DNA from: a bacterium
GTDB taxonomy: Bacteria > Vulcanimicrobiota > Vulcanimicrobiia > Vulcanimicrobiales > SCRA01
Reading direction: 5' to 3'
Length of the DNA stretch: 64,000 nt
Assembly (NCBI GenBank): GCA_004298675.1
Contig: SCRI01000063.1
Coordinates: 1 to 64,000 of the forward strand
Shown here: piece after piece, positions 31,755 to 40,225 of the stretch
Numbering within the stretch: the first letter of the stretch is position 1
Layout of the letters: each line of letters starts with the position of its first letter
Made by a program: the position numbers and the translations under genes
The notes under the pieces: model-generated
Database searches by the model: none
What the model saw: the letters and a program-made list of their open reading frames with translations, nothing else
Told to the model about the DNA's origin: nothing

Positions 31755-33158
31755 TTAGAACCGCACGCCCAGACCGACGTATGCACCGTTGTGCGAGAAG
31801 TCGCCCGGAGCGTTCGTCTTGTTGGTTCCGCGGTCACCCAGGAACCCGAAGTCCAGGAAGACCGGGCTGCTGCCGAAGTTGTAGGTGCCGCCGATCTGGT
31901 AGGTGACCACGTGGTACCCCAGTGTCAGCGAGCTCCCCGCGTTCGGGTCGGGGCATGCCGGCGTTCCGGGGGTTGCACCCGCCGGGCAGCCCGGCACGGT
32001 GAAGTTCCCCTTCACGTCGGGGTAGTAGTAGACGCTGCCGTAGACCGAGAACGGCATGTTCAGATCGGGCAGTTTCTCGGCGCCGAAGCCGAAGCCGTTC
32101 TGACGCGGGTAACCGTAGTTGGTCGTCCGGTTCATCCAGCCCACGGCCACGTAGATGCGCGGGTCGGCAACCTTCAGGCCGAGACGGCCCTCAACGTCGT
32201 AGTCGCGTGCCGTGAACGCCGGTACGAACGTCTGTCCGTAGCCGCCGATCACCGTGACGCAGCCTTGTTCGCCGGGACTCGGGCACAGCACCGGCGTGGC
32301 GCTGTTCTGGTGGTGGTCGTAGGCATACTGCCGGAAGTCACCGGCCACCATCCAGGGGAGCCCAAAGGCCGGGAACTCGGCGGCGCCGCGGACGGCGTAC
32401 GAGCCCTTACTGTCGCTGTTGCCTGGAGCGAACTCGTTGTAGGTCTTGCCGCCGAAGATGTAATCGGCTGCGACGTAGTGCTCGAACGGGTTGACTGCGG
32501 CGGGAGCCGGAGTCGGCGTTGGAGCCAGCGTTGGAGCCGGAGTCGGCGGCGGCAGCGGCGCCGGAGCTTCCGTCGGTGCCGCAGTTGGTACCGGCGTCGG
32601 CACGACTGGAATGTAGCGCACCACCACGAGGTGGCGGCTCTGCTCCCACTGCACGTAGGCGCCCATGCCCTCGGAGATCACGCGGACCGGAACGAGGATG
32701 TCGCCGTGATACTGAATGGGGGCAACGTCTAGCGGGCGCTGCTCACCGTTGATGACGACGACGGGCTTGCCCACCGTGACCTTGACCTCTGAGCCGGGTT
32801 TACTGACCGTCACCGTTTTGCTGCCGGCGTCATAGGAGACGGTGGCGCCCATTTGCTCGAACATCGAGCGTAGGGGCACCAAGATCGTATGTCCCCGCAC
32901 GAGTGCTGAGAGCACGCGGCCACTCTTCAAGACGTCCGGTCTAGTGTAGACGTGATGGTCATTGTACAAGATTGGAATCGCGCCCGTAGGTGGGCTGCCG
33001 AATTCCATAGGCGGCGCGGCCATGGTGCCCTGCGCGACCACCGAGTGCTCCTGCGTTCCCTGCGTTGGCGCGCTTTGCACGGGTGCTGCCGAGGCCGCCG
33101 CCGATCCCAGCCCGCCCGCGAGGAGCGCGGCGAGGATCGCAGTGCTTAGATGTTTCAC
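31755..33158 (-). CDS. Stalk-domain plus outer-membrane beta-barrel protein
   Basis: A 467-residue exported protein in three parts. A signal peptide (ILAALLAGGLGSAAASA) leads to a copper-amine-oxidase N-terminal-like stalk domain at about 65-185 with HTILVPLRSMFEQMGATVSY and GDILVPVRVISEGMGAYVQW. A Pro/Thr/Ala linker of about 40 residues follows. The C-terminal 240 residues alternate aromatic and polar beta-strands, have many Gly, and end GAYVGLGVRF with terminal Phe, as in outer-membrane barrels. The GTG start has GGGAGG eight bases upstream. It probably spans or reinforces the cell envelope; a porin-like role is possible. Confidence 0.75.
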   Translation of the reverse strand: MKHLSTAILAALLAGGLGSAAASAAPVQSAPTQGTQEHSVVAQGTMAAPPMEFGSPPTGAIPILYNDHHVYTRPDVLKSGRVLSALVRGHTILVPLRSMFEQMGATVSYDAGSKTVTVSKPGSEVKVTVGKPVVVINGEQRPLDVAPIQYHGDILVPVRVISEGMGAYVQWEQSRHLVVVRYIPVVPTPVPTAAPTEAPAPLPPPTPAPTLAPTPTPAPAAVNPFEHYVAADYIFGGKTYNEFAPGNSDSKGSYAVRGAAEFPAFGLPWMVAGDFRQYAYDHHQNSATPVLCPSPGEQGCVTVIGGYGQTFVPAFTARDYDVEGRLGLKVADPRIYVAVGWMNRTTNYGYPRQNGFGFGAEKLPDLNMPFSVYGSVYYYPDVKGNFTVPGCPAGATPGTPACPDPNAGSSLTLGYHVVTYQIGGTYNFGSSPVFLDFGFLGDRGTNKTNAPGDFSHNGAYVGLGVRF

Positions 33159-33341
33159 GAAGTAACCTCCCTAATGGAAATCCAACGGATAGGCTGGTCC
33201 ACGATTGGGACCTAGCCGCCGCTCGCTCGCCCATCGACCTCCAGCGGACGAGTAGCGGCCCTACCTTGCACTCCTTCGTTCTTCCCCGTGACAGTGCCGA
33301 ACTAATCACGGGCGAGCGAGTGGGTGCCGTCTTCGTGGAGA

Positions 33342-35111
33342 TTACGTAGCGGGGCTGGGAAAAGTTCCGTTCTCGTGCACGTGGTAGGCGGCTAGCAGCG
33401 CATCTTCGTCCTCTGGAGCATCGAGCGCGACTTCCATGGCGACGATCGTGCCCCACGCTCCCGTCGCCAGGTCGATGTGATCGAGAAACTCCAGCAGAAA
33501 CGTGAATCCGTAGCCGAGCGAGGGCTTCGAGGAAAAGCCGCGCATGAGCGTGGCTTTAGGTAGCTGCGTGAACGGAATGCCGGGGCCGGAGTCCCGCGCG
33601 CAGACGACGAGGCGCACTCCGTCGCTGCGCAGATCGACGGCACCGTGGCCGGCATGCTTGAGTACGTTGGTGGCCGTCTCGCTGACGCATAGCACGAGAT
33701 CATGCACACGCGCCGGCCCCAGGCCACAGCCAAGCGCGGTGCGTTCGGTCGCCACGCGGGCCGCGCGTACGTCTCGCGGTGTGCGCACGGTCACGTCGGC
33801 GAGGATCTGTAGGGCCGCGAGCCGGCGCTCGAGCTCTTCACGCTCTGTGAGCTCGAGCTTGCCCCCGGTGGCTGCGGCGATGACTTCGCGGTAAATCTCC
33901 CGGCTGCGCGAACGCAGCCGTTCCTCTGCGGCCAAGCGCATGCCGAGAACGTCCGCAAGCCGCGCGGCCGTCTCGCGCAAGTGGATGCGCGCGTTGTGAC
34001 CGGGCAGAAACGGTGTTGCGCGTGTGGCGAGCAGAACCGCGAGCACGCCCCCATCCGCCTCCAGCGGCGTGAGCGAGAGCGCTCGCCAGCGTTCGGTGCC
34101 CGCCGCCAACGCCGCCTGAGCCGTGTTGCGAAAGTCCTCGATCTCCACGGCCGCGCCTGCTAGTGCCTGCTCGAAGGCTCCGCCACCTTCGCCTGAGAGC
34201 GGGATGCGCGTGGGCGCTCCGGCCGTACCGGCCAAGAGCACCAGGGTTCGTTCGCCCGGTACGGGGGCGTAGAGCGCGAGCAGGTCGAGTCCGAGCGACG
34301 CGCGCAGGTCACCGAAGAGATCGCGCGTGCTGCGCGCGAGGTCGCCCTGCGGTTCGGCGATGCTGAGTGCCGCCAGCTGCGCACGAACGCTCACGAGCTT
34401 GGCCGCCAGCACCTCCGTGCGGCGCTCCAGCCAGATCAGTGTGGCGAGGATGGCGCAGAGCGCGATGGTGGCCATGATCCCGAGTTGGGCGTGTACGTAG
34501 ACGATGGCGTAGCCGCCGCCTAAACCGCCCAATAGATCCCAATGCACGCCGGTTTCGCGCATCCAGCGCAGCAGCGCGGAAACCGGCTCGTGGTTCTCGC
34601 GCACGGCGGCGGTAAAGGAGGCGATCACGCCGTCACACAGCACGAAGACGGTGCCGAGCACGGCAAACCGCAACGGTTCGTCAACCGGTGCCCAAGGCCG
34701 CACCAGCGTGCCGAAGGCAGCGACGGCGGCCACCAGCCCCGCGATCGACATCTTGGCCGCGTTGAAGGCAGCGCGGTCGGTGCGGCTGCCGCGCGTGTAG
34801 ATCTCGAGGCCATAGCCGATGAAGACGACGGTGCTGAGCGCCAGTGGCCCCGCGCATGCGAGCAGCGCGCACAGCGCGGGCATCGTGAGGTCGAAGCGCG
34901 CGTCCGCCGTCGGCAGGCGCCGCCCCCAGATGGTGGTCCCCGGCGGGAACGCCAGTGCGCGCGAGAAGAGGAAGAAAGCGGTCAGCGTCAGGACCAGTAC
35001 GGCGTCGTCGATGCGGCCGAACCACGCGAATTCGCCCAGCCACGTCGCCGTTCCGATCAGGGCGACGGCCGCGATGGTGGGTTGAAAAAGATGATACGGC
35101 TCGCGCGCCAC
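33342..35111 (-). CDS. Membrane sensor with GAF-like and anti-sigma-type HATPase domain
   Basis: A 589-residue protein from GTG 35111. Residues 1-235 contain about seven hydrophobic helices, an MASE-like membrane sensor. A central region (LFGDLRASLGLDLLALYAPV) resembles a GAF domain. The C-terminal 150 residues form an RsbW/SpoIIAB-type ATPase: LVLCVSETATNVLKHAGHGA (N-box) and VVCARDSGPGIPFTQLP (G1 box). No HisKA phospho-acceptor His is evident, so it may act as a serine kinase/anti-sigma switch instead of a classical histidine kinase. The thioesterase gene ends 10 bases away on the same strand. Confidence 0.7.
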   Translation of the reverse strand: MAREPYHLFQPTIAAVALIGTATWLGEFAWFGRIDDAVLVLTLTAFFLFSRALAFPPGTTIWGRRLPTADARFDLTMPALCALLACAGPLALSTVVFIGYGLEIYTRGSRTDRAAFNAAKMSIAGLVAAVAAFGTLVRPWAPVDEPLRFAVLGTVFVLCDGVIASFTAAVRENHEPVSALLRWMRETGVHWDLLGGLGGGYAIVYVHAQLGIMATIALCAILATLIWLERRTEVLAAKLVSVRAQLAALSIAEPQGDLARSTRDLFGDLRASLGLDLLALYAPVPGERTLVLLAGTAGAPTRIPLSGEGGGAFEQALAGAAVEIEDFRNTAQAALAAGTERWRALSLTPLEADGGVLAVLLATRATPFLPGHNARIHLRETAARLADVLGMRLAAEERLRSRSREIYREVIAAATGGKLELTEREELERRLAALQILADVTVRTPRDVRAARVATERTALGCGLGPARVHDLVLCVSETATNVLKHAGHGAVDLRSDGVRLVVCARDSGPGIPFTQLPKATLMRGFSSKPSLGYGFTFLLEFLDHIDLATGAWGTIVAMEVALDAPEDEDALLAAYHVHENGTFPSPAT

Positions 35112-35121
35112 GGCAGCCGGG

Positions 35122-35520
35122 TTACGTCGCTTGCTTCTCCGCCACGCGCTCGAGGAAAGCGGTACGGTCGACGATCACGCGCTCGTGCATCCCTTCGGCG
35201 ATCTTCTCGCGTTCGTCGAACGCGGTCACGGCGAAGGTCACGCGCCGCCCTTCGATCGTGACGATCTCCGCTTCGGCGCGAACGATCATGCCGACGGGCG
35301 TCGCCGCGAGATGCTGCACGTCGACTGAGGCTCCGACTGTCACCTGTCCTGCTTCCAGGCATGGTGAGATGCACTGACCCGCGGCTTGCTCGAACATCTG
35401 GATGAGCATCGGTGTCGACAGGACCTCGACTCCGGGGTTTCCGGCCTGCGCGGCGGTCATCCACTCCTCGACGCGCTGCTGCGACTGGTACGACCGTCCC
35501 GTCTTCAATGGCTGGGGCAT
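35122..35520 (-). CDS. Hotdog-fold thioesterase family protein
   Basis: A 132-residue hotdog protein. VLSTPMLIQMFEQAAGQCIS resembles the catalytic helix region of fluoroacetyl-CoA-type thioesterases, and TVGASVDVQHLAATPVGMIV plus VTIEGRRVTFAVTAFDEREK form the hotdog strands. Expected activity is hydrolysis of short acyl-CoA; the exact substrate is unknown. The long ORF to 36246 is a shadow of the plus-strand adaptor gene; ATG 35520 is the family start though no good ribosome-binding site is seen. Upstream of the membrane sensor with a 10-base gap, probably co-transcribed. Confidence 0.8.
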   Translation of the reverse strand: MPQPLKTGRSYQSQQRVEEWMTAAQAGNPGVEVLSTPMLIQMFEQAAGQCISPCLEAGQVTVGASVDVQHLAATPVGMIVRAEAEIVTIEGRRVTFAVTAFDEREKIAEGMHERVIVDRTAFLERVAEKQAT

Positions 35521-35616
35521 AGGGAGGGAGCGTTGGACACCCGCGCCGCCAAGGCCTTCGCATGAGAAATCGGTGCGGGCGAAACCCCGCTGCCCAGCGT
35601 GTGGTAGAAGGGCCTG

Positions 35617-36993
35617 ATGTTCAAGCGATGCCGGACTCTCTCCATTCGCCGTGCCGGGACCGTGTTGCTGGCTCTTAGCGTGCTCCCCACCGCAGGCTGC
35701 GCCCGTTCTCACGCCGGGGCTAACACCACGCAGACGCTCACCGTCACCGTCGACTCGGCACAGCGCGGCTCGGTGCGCGATTATGCCATGCTGGATGGGC
35801 AGGTGCTGCCGCTGCAGGCGGCAACGCTTTCGTCCAACATCCAGGGCAGCGTCGCGGGTGTCTTCGTGAACGAGGGGACGCAGGTGCACCGCGGCGAGCT
35901 CTTGGTCAAGATCGACGATACGGTGCTGCGCGCGCAATTGGCGCAGGCGTTGGCGCAAGCGGCGCAGGCGCGTGCCAAGTACCGCTCCAGCCGGCTGCAA
36001 GATCCGTTGCAGGCACAGCAGAGCAATGCCGCAGTCGTGAATGCCGAGCAGGCGCTGCTGCAAGCGCGCAATACGCTCGTAAGCACCCGCGCCGCCAATG
36101 ACGCTGCGCAGTCGACGTTCGAGAGCGACAAGCAGCTGTTCGCGCAGGGCTACCTCTCGCGCAACGAGCTCGATCAGGCGCGTTCCGCCGCGGTCTCCGC
36201 CGCGCAGCAGCTCAACAACGCGCAGGCCTCGCTGCGGCAAGCACAAGAGAATCTCGCGAGCGCTCGCAAAGGGACGCTGCAGATCGACGTACAGCGCGCC
36301 AACACGCTGGGCGAGGCCGCCAATGTCTCCTCGATGGAGGCGCAGATGCAGCTGATCCGCGCGCAGATCGCCCAGACGGAGATCGTCGCTCCGTTCGATG
36401 GCTACGTCACGGCGCGTAAAGTCGACCCCGGCACGCTGGCACTGCCGGGCACGGCGCTGGTGACGGTCAGCCAGCTCGCGCGTGTCTGGATCCGCATTCC
36501 CGTTCCAAGCAGCGATCTCGCTTTCGTCCGCCCGGGCTCAGCGGTGACGTTTGCGGTCGTGGCCGATCCCGCGCGCTCCTACCGGGCGATTATCGATTCG
36601 GTGAATCGCGCTCCCAGCGAGGGCACGCTCTCGTACAGCGCACGGATCGCCTTCGATAATCCCGGCCTGCGTTTGCGCGGAGGCGAGCTCGTGCGCGTAC
36701 GGGTCTTGGCGGCCGCGGCCGATGCAGCCGTGGTGGTGCCGCGCGCGGCGGTCTTCCACACGGAGGCCGGGGATCGGGTTTTTGTGGTACGCGACGAAGT
36801 CGCGGGTAAGGATGCAGGCAACGGCCGGATGCTGAAGGCGCACGTGGTCCCGGTGAGGGTGGGTGTCGAGAACGATCGGGTCGCGGCCGTCTCTTCCCCG
36901 GAGATCACCCCGGGGACGCGAGTCATCGTCACGCGGCCGGATGCGCTTCAAGAGGGCAGCGCCGTGGCGATCGCATCTCCCGGCGGCGGATAG
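35617..36993 (+). CDS. Efflux RND transporter periplasmic adaptor subunit (lipoprotein)
   Basis: A HlyD/AcrA-type membrane fusion protein, 458 residues. The signal VLLALSVLPTAGC gives a lipobox TAGC. A barrel-sandwich half (QGSVAGVFVNEGTQVHRGEL) and its partner half (TEIVAPFDGYVTARKVDPGT) flank a long Ala/Gln-rich coiled-coil hairpin of about 150 residues; beta-barrel and membrane-proximal domains follow (VVPRAAVFHTEAGDRVFVV). GAAGGG precedes the ATG. Next downstream is a TolC-like channel, but there is no inner-membrane pump in this operon; the RND pump at 49017 has its own adaptor. Confidence 0.88.
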   Translation: MFKRCRTLSIRRAGTVLLALSVLPTAGCARSHAGANTTQTLTVTVDSAQRGSVRDYAMLDGQVLPLQAATLSSNIQGSVAGVFVNEGTQVHRGELLVKIDDTVLRAQLAQALAQAAQARAKYRSSRLQDPLQAQQSNAAVVNAEQALLQARNTLVSTRAANDAAQSTFESDKQLFAQGYLSRNELDQARSAAVSAAQQLNNAQASLRQAQENLASARKGTLQIDVQRANTLGEAANVSSMEAQMQLIRAQIAQTEIVAPFDGYVTARKVDPGTLALPGTALVTVSQLARVWIRIPVPSSDLAFVRPGSAVTFAVVADPARSYRAIIDSVNRAPSEGTLSYSARIAFDNPGLRLRGGELVRVRVLAAAADAAVVVPRAAVFHTEAGDRVFVVRDEVAGKDAGNGRMLKAHVVPVRVGVENDRVAAVSSPEITPGTRVIVTRPDALQEGSAVAIASPGGG

Positions 36994-37066
36994 CGCCCGC
37001 TAAGCGCTCACAGGTGAATCTCAGTCTCGTGACCTACGATTCCCGGCACATGAGGAGAATCTGGTA

Positions 37067-38515
37067 GTGAAGTCTTTGTTCAATATAGCGGTGGCGCTCG
37101 CGCTCGCGGCCGTCCCGCTCACCGCACGCGCGCAGGCACCCGTGCCGTCGCCTTCTCCAGCCGCCACGGCGCCGACGCTCGAGCCGGCGACCTCGCCGCT
37201 GCAGTTGCCCTATCCCGTCTTCGGAACTCCAGTGACCGGCGTGGTCGGTCCCCCTTCACGCGAGTATCCGACCGTCGGCCTCAAGCAGTCTATCGCTATC
37301 GCCGTGGCGCGCTCGCCCGTGCTGGCGTCGGCCCGCGCCGACGCGTCGTTGGCCGCGCTGCAGGTGCGCGTAGCACTGGGCGCCGCGCTGCCAAGCCTCT
37401 CCGCCAGCGCCGCCACGTCGCGTTTTCGCGGCGCCGCACCCAGCAGCGCGCAGAGCGGCGCCGCCACCGCGCAAGCGGTGACGCAGGATCAAGCGGCTCT
37501 GCAAGTGCGTCAGCTGATTTTTGACGGCTTTCATACGGAGGAACAGATCGCGGCTGCTAACGCCGCCTCAGTGGCCGCCGCCGATACCTATCGCAGTGCG
37601 CTGCAGCAGCTAGCCTTGAATGTAGCGACGGGCTACTACGCGGCCCTGACCGCCGAGCGCCAGACGGGTGCCGCATTGGCCTCCCTGAAGAACGCGCAGA
37701 CGCAGCGCGCTCTGGTGGCGGCGCAGGTTGCCGCCGGTACGGCCGCGCGCAGCGATATCTCCAGCGCCGAGCTGCAGGTTGCACAGGCGCGCGTCGCCGT
37801 CATCAAGGCGCAGGCGTCGGCGCTGACGTCGCTGGCTTCGTTCGCGGCGACGTTGGGGCTGAGCCCGGAGGAGGTGGTGCAGCCCGTCGATGACGTGCCC
37901 GCCGGCAATCCGGGGGCGATGTCGGCGTTGGCGGTACCCAGTTACCAAGATGCGCTCAAGCGCGCCTTCGCGTTGCGTCCGGACTGGTCCGCGGCGCAGG
38001 AGCAGGTGCTAGCCTCCGATCGCAGCCTGCGCGCGGCCCGTGCAGTACGCTGGCCTACCCTGGCCGGGAGCGCGAGCGCCGGGAGTTCGAGCACCGATCG
38101 CTCCGGCGGCACGTTCCAGCCGTCGTGGAGTGTGGGCGCGCAGCTCACGCTCCCCATCTATGAGGGCGGGATTATCGCCGCCGGCATCAAGACGGCGCAG
38201 GAGCAAGAACTGAAGGTGAGCGCCGCGGAGCTCACGACGCGGTTGTCGATCGAGTCGGGCGTGAAGCAGGCGCTGATCGGGTTGGCTTCTGCGGAGGCCG
38301 GTCTCGTGGCCGCCAATCAGGAGCGTGCCACCGCCGACGAAACGCTCCAGGCCACGGAGGCGCGCTACAAGGCGGGGGTCACCACGCTGCCGTTGCTGCT
38401 GCAGGCGCAGACGGGCTTCACCACGGCGCTGGTCGACCAAGTCAACGCGGCTTACGGTGTCCGGCAGGCCGAGCAGCAGTACCTGTTCGCGATCGGAGAC
38501 AACGTGAAGATCTAA
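37067..38515 (+). CDS. TolC-like outer-membrane efflux protein
   Basis: Outer-membrane channel subunit of 482 residues. A cleavable signal (LFNIAVALALAAVPLTARAQA) is followed by a Pro-rich segment, then two TolC-type repeats rich in Ala, Gln and Leu. Diagnostic stretches are LKQSIAIAVARSPVLASARA, YYAALTAERQTGAALASLKN and ARYKAGVTTLPLLLQAQTGF. GTG start with GAGGAG about nine bases upstream. It lies 73 bases after the adaptor gene and probably completes an efflux or secretion conduit with it. Strong evidence for a diderm envelope. Confidence 0.88.
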   Translation: MKSLFNIAVALALAAVPLTARAQAPVPSPSPAATAPTLEPATSPLQLPYPVFGTPVTGVVGPPSREYPTVGLKQSIAIAVARSPVLASARADASLAALQVRVALGAALPSLSASAATSRFRGAAPSSAQSGAATAQAVTQDQAALQVRQLIFDGFHTEEQIAAANAASVAAADTYRSALQQLALNVATGYYAALTAERQTGAALASLKNAQTQRALVAAQVAAGTAARSDISSAELQVAQARVAVIKAQASALTSLASFAATLGLSPEEVVQPVDDVPAGNPGAMSALAVPSYQDALKRAFALRPDWSAAQEQVLASDRSLRAARAVRWPTLAGSASAGSSSTDRSGGTFQPSWSVGAQLTLPIYEGGIIAAGIKTAQEQELKVSAAELTTRLSIESGVKQALIGLASAEAGLVAANQERATADETLQATEARYKAGVTTLPLLLQAQTGFTTALVDQVNAAYGVRQAEQQYLFAIGDNVKI

Positions 38516-38576
38516 AAGGAGTGCGCCGCCAACTCTGCCAACAGCATGCCGGTTTGCTTGCTCGCAGGGGGGCCCC

Positions 38577-40205
38577 ATGCTGCGTCGTTTCGTCGTAGTA
38601 ACGCTGGCTTTGGCGGTGGCCGGCTGCACCAAGATCAGCGCCGGCGGCACCGCCGTCGGCGGGAATCCTTGGACGCAAGCCGGCGTGTTGCGCTGGGCGG
38701 AGAACGCGGAGCCGCATAGCCTCAACGTCCTGCTGGACGCCTCGTCGGTTACCAATGACCTCGCGTCGTTCGCCTTCCAGTATACCGTGCGGTACGACGA
38801 CAAAGCGAATCCCGTACCCGACGCGGTCGTGCGTGTTCCCACGGTCGGCAACGGCGACGTCTCTCGAGATGGGCTGCGCATCACCTACAGGCTGCGTCCC
38901 AACCTGCGCTGGAGCGACGGCGCGCCGCTGACCTGCGAGGACCTCAAGTTCACCTGGCAAGCGGTGCTCAATCCGCGCAACAACGTCGTCACCACCGACG
39001 GCTACAAGGATATCGGGAGCATCACCTGGCAAGACCCGCACGTCTGCGTGGTACGCATGAAGCGCCTCTACGCGCCTTTTCTCCAGCAGTTGTGGAGCGT
39101 GAACGGCAATGCGCCGATCCTGCCCGCACACCTCTTGGCCCGCTACGCCAGCATCAACAGCGTCCCCTATAACCAGTTGCCGGTCACTAGCGGGCCGTTT
39201 GAGTACGCGAAGTGGCAGCACGGCGTCGAAGTCGAGCTCAAGCCCAATCCCTATTGGCCGGGCCCCAAGCCCAAGCTCAAGGAGATCGTCTTCAAGACGA
39301 TGCCCGACGAGAACACGATGCTGGCGCAGACGCAGTCGCACGAGATCGATCTGCTGGCGCGCGGGTCGGCGCACCAGTGGCCGCAGGAGCAGAACATCCC
39401 GGGCACCCGGGCGCTGGCCATCCCCTCGTTTCTTTTCGCACACGTGGACTTCAACTTGGAGCGGCCGCTCTTGCGCGACCGCAACGTGCGCCTAGCCATT
39501 GCCATGGCGATCGACAAGCACGAACTGGTCAAGAAGCTGCTTCACGGTCTGGCGGACCTGGCTTGGACCGATCAGTCACCGCGGCTTGCGTGGGCCTACG
39601 ATCCTGCGCTCAAGCACTATACGTTCGACGCCGCCGCGGCGCGCCGGCTGCTGGATGCCGACGGCTGGAAGCCGGGGCCGGACGGCGTGCGCCGCAAGGG
39701 CGGCCAAGAGCTGAGTTTCACGATCTCCGCGGCCGCCGAGAGTGCGGCGGGCGGGCAGATGGAGACGCTGATCCAGGCCGATCTGCGCAACGTGGGTATC
39801 GCGCTCAGCGTGAAGAACGCCCCCACCACCGTCTTCTTCGAGAACGACGCCAACGGCATCATCCAAGGCGGGAAGTATGACCTCGCGCTGTTCTCGTGGA
39901 GCGCCGCCGCCGATCCCGACGACTCGGCCATCTACTCGTGCGAAAACTTCTCGCCCCACGGCCAGAACGACATGCACTGGTGCAACCGCCGCGCCACCGC
40001 GGCGATGAACGATGCGCTGCAGACGATCGACCGCGCGCGGCGCAAGGCCGATTATCGCGTCGTCCAAGAGCAACTGCTGCGGGACGTGCCGACCATCATC
40101 TTCTTTTTCAGCCGCGAGGTCTTCGTCTATAACACGGACTTCACAGGCTTCTCCCCCTCGCCCGTGATCTCGCCGTTCTACAATACTCAGGCATACGCGA
40201 TCTAA
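38577..40205 (+). CDS. Peptide ABC transporter substrate-binding lipoprotein (SBP family 5), copy 1
   Basis: Extracytoplasmic binding protein of the OppA/DppA class, 542 residues. Signal LRRFVVVTLALAVAGC with lipobox VAGC. Core motifs: YRLRPNLRWSDGAPLTCEDL, PFEYAKWQHGVEVELKPNPY, VRLAIAMAIDKHELVKKLLH and KYDLALFSWSAAADPDDSAI. It probably binds peptides or similar amphipathic solutes. It is the first of three tandem paralogues; none has a permease or ATPase gene nearby, so they must use shared transport subunits or act as sensors. Confidence 0.9.
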   Translation: MLRRFVVVTLALAVAGCTKISAGGTAVGGNPWTQAGVLRWAENAEPHSLNVLLDASSVTNDLASFAFQYTVRYDDKANPVPDAVVRVPTVGNGDVSRDGLRITYRLRPNLRWSDGAPLTCEDLKFTWQAVLNPRNNVVTTDGYKDIGSITWQDPHVCVVRMKRLYAPFLQQLWSVNGNAPILPAHLLARYASINSVPYNQLPVTSGPFEYAKWQHGVEVELKPNPYWPGPKPKLKEIVFKTMPDENTMLAQTQSHEIDLLARGSAHQWPQEQNIPGTRALAIPSFLFAHVDFNLERPLLRDRNVRLAIAMAIDKHELVKKLLHGLADLAWTDQSPRLAWAYDPALKHYTFDAAAARRLLDADGWKPGPDGVRRKGGQELSFTISAAAESAAGGQMETLIQADLRNVGIALSVKNAPTTVFFENDANGIIQGGKYDLALFSWSAAADPDDSAIYSCENFSPHGQNDMHWCNRRATAAMNDALQTIDRARRKADYRVVQEQLLRDVPTIIFFFSREVFVYNTDFTGFSPSPVISPFYNTQAYAI

Positions 40206-40225
40206 ATGCCGGAAGGAGATGCACG

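Noticed and set aside
32500-32600. Imperfect GGAGCCGGAGTCGG-like repeats
   Set aside because: They encode the Pro/Ala/Thr linker of the stalk/barrel protein; not a mobile or regulatory repeat.
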